Below, piece by piece: positions 29,173-35,880 of a stretch of DNA of 55,000 nt (the first letter of the stretch is position 1; each line of letters opens with the position of its first letter). The translations under genes and the position numbers were made by a program. Source of the stretch: Planctomycetaceae bacterium (GTDB lineage: Bacteria > Planctomycetota > Planctomycetia > Planctomycetales > Planctomycetaceae); the NCBI GenBank assembly GCA_020638955.1, contig JACKHO010000012.1, forward strand, positions 1 through 55,000, written 5' to 3'. The notes beneath the pieces were generated by a model. The model worked only from the letters and a program-made list of their open reading frames with translations, did no database searches and was not told the origin of the DNA.

Positions 29173-29751
29173 TTACATGTAGGGGAGCGATTCGACTGTT
29201 TTTGCGATCGCCTCTTTGTTGTCGAGCAGTTGGCCAAGGAAGTCCCACTGGCCGGTGGTCAATGCGTCACGTGCACTCTCTGGAAGCTGGCAGGCGCAGG
29301 TTTCCTCACCAAAGGTGATTTGCTGGGCAACCAAATCAACAGTAATGGCCAGTTCCGGATTTGCTTTGATCGCTGCATTCAGTCGCTGCAGGTCTTCGCG
29401 GCTGGCCGTGACGACGGGGATCCCGAGGCCAATACAGTTTCCGAAGAAAATCTCGGCGAATGATTCAGCCACAACCGCCTGAATTCCCCACCGCATGAGT
29501 GACTGCGGGGCGTGCTCACGGCTCGAACCGCATCCAAAATTGCGACCGCTCACCAGCACCGACGCGTTCTGATACACGTCGTTATTGAAAGGATGACTCG
29601 GGTCCTGCTGACGGTCGTCCTCGAACGCATGTTCACCTAATCCGTCGAACGACACACAACGCAGAAACCGGGCCGGAATGATACGGTCGGTATCAATGTC
29701 ATCGAGCAGCAGAGGAATACCAGTTCCCGAAACAGATTCAATTTTATTCAT
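29173..29751 (-). CDS. leuD: 3-isopropylmalate dehydratase small subunit
   Basis: A 192-residue LeuD, the swivelling small subunit of isopropylmalate isomerase, which together with the iron-sulfur large subunit LeuC moves the hydroxyl group in leucine synthesis. Family landmarks are DDIDTDRIIPARFL, SVLVSGRNFGCGSSREHAPQSL, here its FGCGSSREHAP core, IQAVVAESFAEIFFGNC and a C-terminal domain of usual length. The ATG at 29751 fits. In most bacteria leuC lies next to leuD; the next gene in the downstream direction is the giant protein and the upstream neighbour is a toxin, so leuC must lie elsewhere. Confidence 0.95.
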   Translation of the reverse strand: MNKIESVSGTGIPLLLDDIDTDRIIPARFLRCVSFDGLGEHAFEDDRQQDPSHPFNNDVYQNASVLVSGRNFGCGSSREHAPQSLMRWGIQAVVAESFAEIFFGNCIGLGIPVVTASREDLQRLNAAIKANPELAITVDLVAQQITFGEETCACQLPESARDALTTGQWDFLGQLLDNKEAIAKTVESLPYM

Positions 29752-29925
29752 GAGATTTCAGTTCAAATGGCTTCACGCGTAGCCACACAACGGGCAGCTC
29801 CACATTTCACCGGGCCGTGACAAATACCTTGGACATTGTCCTGAGACACCAAGTTCGCCACATTCTAGCTGGGACCGAAATCTCTGGCAAACTGGCGGTG
29901 TGGAACGATTTCTTGGAGTTTCAGT

Positions 29926-30213
29926 CTATCTGCCCTGCCAAAACCCAGGCCGTCGTTTCGCGTGAGCAACTGCGATAATGAAAACACGTTCCGCGTCGTG
30001 GCGATAAACAATTTGGTAGGGGAATTTCATCACGCCGCAGGACCGATGGTGATCATCCACGCGTGGGAAACGAGCAGGATTGTGACCAATTGATTTGAGG
30101 GCCAAATCTACGGAAACCAGGAAATCTCGCGCTGCGGCCGCACTCCGTTCCGCGTACCAATCTGCTGAGGATTCCAACTCATCCTTGGCTTGTGGATGGA
30201 ATTCAATCCGCAT
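29926..30213 (-). CDS. ParE/RelE-family toxin of a type II toxin-antitoxin pair
   Basis: A 95-residue protein starting with MRIEFHPQAKDELESSADWYA, shown here by its EFHPQAKDEL core, and continuing SVDLALKSIGHNPARFPR and VVYRHD-like KFPYQIVYRHDAERVFIIAVAHAKRRPGFW (core QIVYRH...AVAHAKR). This is the common ParE/RelE-superfamily plasmid-stabilisation toxin pattern with the C-terminal H-x-RRPxFW. The ATG at 30213 overlaps the end of the antitoxin gene by 11 nt, the normal layout. Earlier in-frame starts run inside the antitoxin. Members either cut mRNA on the ribosome or inhibit gyrase; which applies cannot be told. Confidence 0.88.
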   Translation of the reverse strand: MRIEFHPQAKDELESSADWYAERSAAAARDFLVSVDLALKSIGHNPARFPRVDDHHRSCGVMKFPYQIVYRHDAERVFIIAVAHAKRRPGFWQGR

Positions 30214-30445
30214 CGCGGACACCATGTTTCGCGAACAGGCGTTGTCGGATATCCGTCCACGATTCTGTCTGAACGCTTCCCACGTCGATTTCCTCGCTAC
30301 GACGCTGAATTTCGGCAATCCATTCCGGCGTCAATCGAGGGGGGGCATCATCCGGTACCGAAGCCGCAAGTTCATCGATCAGTCGCAGTCGGTCGTCTAC
30401 CGGCAGCCGAGAGGCGTGTGCGAGAATTTCCTGGTATTCGGTCAT
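30203..30445 (-). CDS. Addiction-module antitoxin
   Basis: An 80-residue acidic protein (MTEYQEILAHASRLPVDDRL then LIDELAASVPDD) of the short 'addiction module component' antitoxin family (Unstab_antitox type) that pairs with ParE/RelE toxins. The pattern is a helix with LPxxDRLxLIDEL followed by a toxin-binding tail ending near the WTDIRQRLFAKHG segment. It is translated first and its stop overlaps the toxin start, as in known pairs. It would neutralise the toxin and probably help repress the operon, though no separate DNA-binding domain is visible. Confidence 0.85.
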   Translation of the reverse strand: MTEYQEILAHASRLPVDDRLRLIDELAASVPDDAPPRLTPEWIAEIQRRSEEIDVGSVQTESWTDIRQRLFAKHGVRDAD

Positions 30446-30602
30446 AGAAGCAACCTTGGGGACAACTTGTGGCGCGGACTGCCCAGCATAAATTCGCCGG
30501 CAGAATTCTACATCCTTGGCAGGTCTTGAACAAATAGCCGAATGATCTGCGGGGCTTTTTCGATCAAATTCGATCGGCCTCTATGGCGCGGCATCTGTTG
30601 CC

Positions 30603-31094
30603 TTACTCCGCGTCATTCAACGGCGTTTCGTCTGACTTTTCGAAAGGTCCAGCGGGGTATGTGATAACGATGTCATCGCTGGGTTCCTGCTTGTCGAGGA
30701 CGCCGTTGGGGCCGAGGGAACGTAGGGAGTATATCCCAGGTTGATCTGGGACAGAATCGATTTGAAGGCGATTCCCCCAATAGTCATTGCCTGTTGCGAT
30801 CATCTCCCGGTCCAAACCGCCGACATCAAGGTACGTATCAAGAATCTGTTGCAATTCCTCAACCGTTGTTGGGGCACTTCCTGTCTCCGATGCACAATCA
30901 GCCAGCGCCTTTTGAACATTGTGCAGTGCAAGATTGACGTGATACTCAGGAGGAAGTGAGTGCGGGCGGCGATGGATGTTGGTAAACAGCCACCAGAGCA
31001 GGAGCGAGATAATTGTAGCTGCGGCCAGCAATTCATATGTGTTGAATCCATATCGGTTGTTGGCTGGCCAGGGATTTTTCTGCGATGATCCCAT
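30603..31094 (-). CDS. GspG-like pseudopilin with long leader
   Basis: A 163-residue protein from the ATG at 31094. Residues 11-35 read NNRYG then FNTYELLAAATIISLLLWWLF: a class III prepilin signal with glycine at -1, phenylalanine at +1 and glutamate at +5, atypical in lacking the usual T-L-I before the glutamate. The C-terminal half (GNDYWGNRLQI, IYSLRSLGPNGVLDKQEPSDDI by its core SLGPNGVLDK) resembles the GspG/PulG major pseudopilin C-terminus, which binds calcium in type II secretion. No other secretion genes are adjacent. The longer start at 31193 is unlikely because it hides the leader. Confidence 0.68.
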   Translation of the reverse strand: MGSSQKNPWPANNRYGFNTYELLAAATIISLLLWWLFTNIHRRPHSLPPEYHVNLALHNVQKALADCASETGSAPTTVEELQQILDTYLDVGGLDREMIATGNDYWGNRLQIDSVPDQPGIYSLRSLGPNGVLDKQEPSDDIVITYPAGPFEKSDETPLNDAE

Positions 31095-31249
31095 GATGCA
31101 CAATCTCGCCTCAGGTTGAACATCAAGGTCAGGAGCCTTGTGTCCGATTATTCGGAATCGCCAAGAATACGCCAAGTGCCGTCGTTGGGACACAGCGTAC
31201 CTTTTGCGCCAATCGCCATCGCTCCGAAGTAGGCCTCGTCAAGTGAACC

Positions 31250-31768
31250 TCATCGTCGCGGCGATCGTCCCCGCTCCCATTCACTCCGCACGCGGCGGAG
31301 TCCGGTCGAACAGACTTCGAATTCGTCGCTGAGGCGACGCAAGACGCGCGGTGGGATGGGGGAATCTTCGTTGTCGATGCTGCTGGCGATGAGGTACGAC
31401 TGTTTCCCTTGAGCCGTGTAGTCGAGGACGGCGTCTTTGCGGTCCCAGCGACGCAACTGTTTGAGTGCTTCGGGATAGACTCCCGTCCAGAACAGCGTGA
31501 AATCTCCAATGTGGCGATGAATTTCGCGGCGCGGGCGCGACTCGCATTCTTCGGCTTGGAGCAGCATGTCGGCCACTTCTTCGAGGCGCCGACCGAACAG
31601 GTCTCGCACTCGGAAGATGGACTCAAATCGAACGAACCGCACGAGCAGTTCGGAGAGATAATCGATGAGGGCTGGATCGGCCACGCCGAATTCGACCTGG
31701 AAGGTTTGTTCGGTCAGTGCGGCGAACAGGTTTCGCAGTTGATGGCTGCCAGTGAGCACACGCGTCAT
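31250..31768 (-). CDS. Conserved-looking hypothetical protein
   Basis: A 172-residue soluble protein. The ATG at 31768 has GGAG eight nt upstream, supporting it as a real gene. It is largely helical and charged (LSELLVRFVRFESIFRVRD by its core LLVRFVRFESIF, GRRLEEVADMLLQAEE, HIGDFTLFWTGVYPEALKQL by its core GDFTLFWTGVYPE), and ends in a basic tail. I do not recognise the family. It lies downstream of frr on the same strand, with a hairpin at 31846-31871 between them. Confidence 0.7.
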   Translation of the reverse strand: MTRVLTGSHQLRNLFAALTEQTFQVEFGVADPALIDYLSELLVRFVRFESIFRVRDLFGRRLEEVADMLLQAEECESRPRREIHRHIGDFTLFWTGVYPEALKQLRRWDRKDAVLDYTAQGKQSYLIASSIDNEDSPIPPRVLRRLSDEFEVCSTGLRRVRSEWERGRSPRR

Positions 31769-31845
31769 GCTTTCGCTCCGCTAGGAACATCGAATTGTCG
31801 AATGAGTCGTATTTTGCCTCTTTAGGGCTGAAGAAATTCGGTAGT

Positions 31846-31871
31846 GGCCACCTGCCTCAATGCAGGTGGCC
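31846..31871 (-). terminator. Hairpin after frr
   Basis: A perfect 10-bp stem (GGCCACCTGC at 31846-31855 and its complement at 31862-31871) with a 6-nt loop, starting 36 nt after the frr stop. No T-run follows on the minus strand, so termination is plausible but not certain. Confidence 0.5.
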
Positions 31872-31906
31872 GTAACGCCGAGAACCAGTTGGTCCAGAAA
31901 GCAGAC

Positions 31907-32473
31907 CTATTCTTCCATAATGTCGGCTTCCTTGGCCTTGGCCTGATCGTTCACCGATCCTTCGTACTTCTTGGTGAGTTCCTGAATTTGATCTTTCAGG
32001 GCTTTCAAATCGTCCTCAGACATGAGCTTTTCTTTTTCCGAGGTTTCGCCGTGCTTATTGGCGTCGCGACGTATGTTTCGAATGGAAACACGCGATTCTT
32101 CGGCAAACTTGTTGACGCGGGTGACGAGGTCGCGGCGGCGTTCCGTCGAGAGCGGCGGAACGTTAATGCGAATAATGCGTCCGTCGGAGTTGGGGGCGAG
32201 TCCGGCGTCGCTGGACTGGATGGCCTTGGCAATTTCACCCAGCACCGAAGCATCGAATGGCCGGATAACGATTTGCTGCGGTTCCGGGCAGCTGATGTTG
32301 GCCACCTGCTTCATAGGAGTCGGCGAGCCGTAATAATTCACACGAATGGAGTCGACCAGTCCGGGGGTCGCCCGTCCGGTCCGTAAACCCAACAGTTGAC
32401 CACGAAAGACCTCCACGGCCTTTTCCATACGCTCTTCGCAGTCCAGTAATATCTCGTCTTGGTCCATTGCCAT
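31907..32473 (-). CDS. frr: Ribosome recycling factor
   Basis: A 188-residue ribosome recycling factor, which with EF-G splits the post-termination ribosome. Landmarks: LRTGRATPGLVDSIRVNYYG (core TGRATPGL), PMKQVANISCPEPQQIVIRPFD (core IVIRPFD), the hinge and RINVPPLSTERRRDL, and the long C-terminal helix with AEESRVSIRNIRRDAN by its SIRNIRRDAN core. Normal length. ATGs at 32473 and 32467 are both possible; AGGGA upstream fits the first. The usual partner pyrH is not adjacent here. Confidence 0.96.
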   Translation of the reverse strand: MAMDQDEILLDCEERMEKAVEVFRGQLLGLRTGRATPGLVDSIRVNYYGSPTPMKQVANISCPEPQQIVIRPFDASVLGEIAKAIQSSDAGLAPNSDGRIIRINVPPLSTERRRDLVTRVNKFAEESRVSIRNIRRDANKHGETSEKEKLMSEDDLKALKDQIQELTKKYEGSVNDQAKAKEADIMEE

Positions 32474-32710
32474 GATTCAAATCCCTGTCGTTTTCGGCCA
32501 CTTCTCGTTGTAATTCATCGCCAGCCCGCACTCCGCACCATACCGGCGTTGGACTGAAAAGAGAAGGTCAGCAGGCCCCAGTTGACGCTTCTGGCAGGCA
32601 GAATCGGCAGAATCAGGCCGCTGCAAGGTTCATCGATTGACGGATTCCAATGTTAACATAGACTGACCGTCTCCCGCCCAAAACTGATCTTTTCTCCATT
32701 TGCGCCTGCC

Positions 32711-33640
32711 ATGACACGTGATCCCGTACCTGCGACGCTCGTCCGAGTGCTGCAGGCTGCGCGCGTGCTGGCCAAGGAAAATGAAGCTGCGGCAGTCCTC
32801 ATTCTGTCGGAAGCGGCCTACGATTTTTCGCTGGTTCAGAAGGAAGTTGGCCATCCGAACCTGATTGTCGCGTCGCACATTCCCGACGTGCAGGAAGCCG
32901 CAAAGCAGGACGAAATTGAGGTCATTGCACTCAGTCAGGAACCGCAGACGCGTCATATGCAGGTCTCTCAGGCACTGCTGGATGCCATTGCAGATGATTT
33001 GGTGCAAACGGGTGCCCGCGTGGTAGCTGTTTACTCAGGATTCGACCGCGAAGCCATCGACACTGTCAGTCTCATCAATTTGAGTGAACATCTGGCCAAA
33101 CTGACGACTCGGGACCTCCAGCGACTGGAAACCCAGGTTCCCCTGCCGCTGCTGCGTCGGGTGGTGGATTTGGCTGTTGAAGTCGGACGGGAAGGGCGTG
33201 AGGGGAAAAAGGTCGGTACGATGTTCGTCGTGGGGCATCATCGCAAGGTGCTCGAACTCTCCCACGAAGGGGTCCACGATCCCTTCCGCGGCTACAGCCG
33301 GAAAGAACGGATGGTCAGCAGCAGCCGCGTGCGGGAAAGTGTGAAAGAACTCGCCCAAATTGACGGCGCTTTCATCATTTCGAACGACGGCTGTGTCATG
33401 GCTGCCGGGCGCATTCTCGATGCGCCGCCGGCGGAACTCACACTGTCCAAAGGACTGGGAGCCCGACACTGGGCTGCGGCTTCCATTTCCAAAGCAACCA
33501 ACGCCGTGTGCGTGACCGTTTCCGAGTCGACTGGAACCGTGCGGATTTTCCAGAACGGGGTAGTGGTGCTCCGCATTGAGCCCATGCTGCAGGCCATGAA
33601 GTGGCACGACGTCGATACCGAACCGCCAGCGGAAGCGTAA
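32711..33640 (+). CDS. Diadenylate cyclase-domain (DisA_N) protein
   Basis: A 309-residue protein with a C-terminal DAC domain (about 165-285), which makes cyclic di-AMP from two ATP. Visible motifs: MFVVGHHRKVLELSHEG, DGAFIISNDG with the metal-binding DGA at 218-220, and LSKGLGARHWAA. The canonical substrate-binding triad RHR is here RHW (252-254), and the usual SEETG is SESTG. The N-terminal ~150 residues form an alpha/beta domain (AAAVLILSEAAYDF, ARVVAVYSGFD) like the pyruvate-kinase-C-terminal-type domain in archaeal DacZ. No membrane segment. Activity is expected from the fold but the changed arginine makes it uncertain. Its promoter lies in the gap shared with divergent frr. Confidence 0.83.
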   Translation: MTRDPVPATLVRVLQAARVLAKENEAAAVLILSEAAYDFSLVQKEVGHPNLIVASHIPDVQEAAKQDEIEVIALSQEPQTRHMQVSQALLDAIADDLVQTGARVVAVYSGFDREAIDTVSLINLSEHLAKLTTRDLQRLETQVPLPLLRRVVDLAVEVGREGREGKKVGTMFVVGHHRKVLELSHEGVHDPFRGYSRKERMVSSSRVRESVKELAQIDGAFIISNDGCVMAAGRILDAPPAELTLSKGLGARHWAAASISKATNAVCVTVSESTGTVRIFQNGVVVLRIEPMLQAMKWHDVDTEPPAEA

Positions 33641-33805
33641 GTTCGTCATCGACTCGCGATAACGACGAAGGGCCGCTGCTGTTCTCTCGTTACCATTGGT
33701 CAGAATCGACTTGCGATTGCTGCGTCGGATGGCGGAGATTGCGAAATCGTGGCCTGATGACTACTTTGAGCGTCACTTTTGCCTGAATCATCCCGAGGAG
33801 AAACC

Positions 33806-35281
33806 ATGCGGCGACTGCTTGCATTGATGTTGTTGACTCTGTTCGTCGGTCCCGTTGCTGCCGCCGATAAGCCGAACATTCTGTTCATTGCGATTGATGA
33901 CCAGAACGACTGGATTGGCTGTCTGGGGGGACATCCCCAGGTTCAGACTCCAAACATCGATGGACTTGCCGCACGGGGGACCGTCTTTCTCAACGCACAC
34001 TGTCAGTCGCCGTTGTGCAATCCCTCCCGTACCAGTCTGATGACTGGCCTGCGTCCCTCAACCACCGGCGTGTACGGACTGGCTCCGTGGTTTCGCGACG
34101 TTGAGGATCTCAAAGACATTGTCAGCTTGCCGCAGTACCTGAGGAAGCATGGATACCGGGCACTCACAACAGGAAAAATCTATCACGGCGGCTACGGACG
34201 CCGTCCCAACAAGGATGACGAGTTTGACGTCATCGGCACGCCCTCGGGAATAGGTGTGAAGCCACCTCAGAAACTGGTCAACACGCCGTCTCCGCACCCG
34301 CTCGTTGACTGGGGCGTTTTTCCGCACAAAGATGAAGACAAAGGGGACTGGGCCGTTGCCAGTTGGGCGGTTGATCAATTGAAGCAACCGCAGGAAGAGC
34401 CGTTCTTCCTCTCCGTGGGATTCTTCCTGCCTCACGTTCCCTGCTACGCCACGCAGAAGTGGTTCGATTTGTATCCCGAAGAAACGCTGCAACTCCCGCC
34501 GTTCCTGGCGACCGACCGCGATGACACGCCACGCTTCAGCTGGTATTTGCACTGGAAGCTTCCGGAACCGCGTCAGAAGTTCCTGGAAGAAGACATGCAG
34601 TGGAAGAACCTGGTCCGGTCGTATATGGCGTGTACCAGTTTCGTGGACAGCCAAGTTGGTCGCGTGCTGGCGGCACTTGAAGAGAGTGGCCATGCGGACA
34701 ACACCATTGTTGTCCTCTGGTCCGATCACGGCTGGCACTTGGGTGAAAAGCTCATCACCGGGAAAAACACCCTGTGGGACCGCGGCACGCGAGTTCCCCT
34801 CATTTTTGCCGGACCGGGAGTGGCCGAAGGTGGACGCTGCGAACAGCCTGCCGAGCTGCTTGACATGTATCCCACACTGGTGGAATTGTGTGAGCTGCCC
34901 GCCCGGGAAGGTCTCGAAGGACACAGCCTCGTGCCCCAGTTGAAAGACGCCAATGCCCCGCGTCCCTGGCCAGCCATTACCACGCACAATCACGACAACC
35001 ACGGCGTTCGTACCCGCAACTGGCGGTACATCCACTACGCCGACGGTTCCGAAGAGCTGTACAACATGCAGGACGATCCGAATGAGTGGAAGAACCTCGC
35101 TGGGGATCCCAACTACGGCGACGTACTGGCCGAACACCGACGTCTGATGCCCCCTACGAGCCGTAAGCCCGTGCCGGGAAGTGCCCATCGGATCTTGACA
35201 TACGACGAAGATTCCGGAGAAATTATCTGGGAAGGCCAACTCGTGCGGCCCACTGACCCCATTCCGGAGTTGGAAGAGTAG
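33806..35281 (+). CDS. Secreted formylglycine sulfatase (iduronate-2-sulfatase-like)
   Basis: A 491-residue exported sulfatase. The ATG at 33806 has GAGGAG just upstream and opens a signal peptide (MRRLLALMLLTLFVGPVAA). Metal-binding Asp-Asp is at 31-32 (AIDDQNDW), and the active-site cysteine to be turned into formylglycine is C71 in CNPSR, a CxPSR motif. WSDHGWHLGEK and the GLRPSTTGVYGL stretch match iduronate-2-sulfatase-type members. It would release sulfate from sulfated polysaccharides outside the cytoplasm, the classic planctomycete trait. A palindromic repeat copy lies 16 nt after the stop. A modifying enzyme gene is not in the window. Confidence 0.95.
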   Translation: MRRLLALMLLTLFVGPVAAADKPNILFIAIDDQNDWIGCLGGHPQVQTPNIDGLAARGTVFLNAHCQSPLCNPSRTSLMTGLRPSTTGVYGLAPWFRDVEDLKDIVSLPQYLRKHGYRALTTGKIYHGGYGRRPNKDDEFDVIGTPSGIGVKPPQKLVNTPSPHPLVDWGVFPHKDEDKGDWAVASWAVDQLKQPQEEPFFLSVGFFLPHVPCYATQKWFDLYPEETLQLPPFLATDRDDTPRFSWYLHWKLPEPRQKFLEEDMQWKNLVRSYMACTSFVDSQVGRVLAALEESGHADNTIVVLWSDHGWHLGEKLITGKNTLWDRGTRVPLIFAGPGVAEGGRCEQPAELLDMYPTLVELCELPAREGLEGHSLVPQLKDANAPRPWPAITTHNHDNHGVRTRNWRYIHYADGSEELYNMQDDPNEWKNLAGDPNYGDVLAEHRRLMPPTSRKPVPGSAHRILTYDEDSGEIIWEGQLVRPTDPIPELEE

Positions 35282-35296
35282 TCGGACCAATTCGCT

Positions 35297-35324
35297 CCGG
35301 TGGCACAGACATTCCTGTCTGTGC
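35297..35324 (+). repeat. Palindromic repeat, copy 2
   Basis: CCGGTGGCACAGACATTCC followed by TGTCTGTGC. Arms GCACAGACA (35303-35311) and TGTCTGTGC (35316-35324) form a 9-bp stem around TTCC. It lies between the sulfatase stop and the GspI-like gene and could end sulfatase transcription, but no T-run follows. Confidence 0.8.
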
Positions 35325-35363
35325 TTGTGGGGATGCCGCCTGTATTTCGAGCATTTACTACCG

Positions 35364-35795
35364 ATGCAGCAACTGCGAAGAAAGCTTGGCAATAACGCAA
35401 ACCGCCGCGGCATTTCGCTGCTGGAGGTGGTCATTGCGTTGGCCATTTTTATGGTGACGTTCGCGGTCATCTCTCGAGACATTGTCCGCGTGGGTGCACG
35501 TGCCGCCACTGAAGCACTCATGGAGAATGAAGCGTCGGTCAAAGCGGAAAGTGTCATGAACGAGGTGCTGGCTGGCGTGAAGCCGATGACCAGTACGAGT
35601 TCGACGACCTTTGATGACGACGCCACCTGGACATACACCATTGAAGTCGGCGACGGTCCTCACACCGACCTGAAACGAATCGATGTCACCGTGTCCAAGC
35701 CAAACGGAAACGACATCGACTGGACGCTGACCATTTCCCGTTATGCCCGCGACCCGGAACTCTTCCTCGGCGCGGCCGCTGATTCGGCATTGTAG
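35364..35795 (+). CDS. GspI-like pseudopilin
   Basis: A 143-residue prepilin-type protein from the ATG at 35364: leader MQQLRRKLGNNANRRG, cleavage before ISLLEVVIALAIFMVTFAVI, with the +5 glutamate at residue 21. The ISLLEVVIALAIF form and the following short variable domain resemble GspI/PulI minor pseudopilins of type II secretion. It would be cleaved and methylated by a prepilin peptidase and sit at the tip of a secretion pseudopilus. It stands alone, with palindromic repeat copies in opposite orientation on each side, so it is not in a secretion operon here. Confidence 0.82.
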   Translation: MQQLRRKLGNNANRRGISLLEVVIALAIFMVTFAVISRDIVRVGARAATEALMENEASVKAESVMNEVLAGVKPMTSTSSTTFDDDATWTYTIEVGDGPHTDLKRIDVTVSKPNGNDIDWTLTISRYARDPELFLGAAADSAL

Positions 35796-35837
35796 TTCCG
35801 AATCGAATTAATCCTTGGATGTCGATGCTACTGTAAA

Positions 35838-35866
35838 GCCACAGACAGGAATGTCTGTGCCACCGG
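35838..35866 (-). repeat. Palindromic repeat, copy 3 (inverted relative to copy 2)
   Basis: On the minus strand this reads CCGGTGGCACAGACATTCC then TGTCTGTGGC, sharing nearly all of copy 2. Arms at 35840-35847 and 35852-35859 pair perfectly around a 4-nt loop. It lies between the convergent stops of the GspI-like gene and hrpB, where it could work as a two-way terminator. Confidence 0.8.
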
Positions 35867-35880
35867 TTTCTTGACCGCCG

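Noticed and set aside
34058..35641. A 527-codon minus-strand reading frame opposite the sulfatase gene
   Set aside because: The sulfatase on the + strand has a signal peptide, ribosome-binding site and catalytic motif. The antisense frame is open because of GC-rich third codon positions and its product has no family features.
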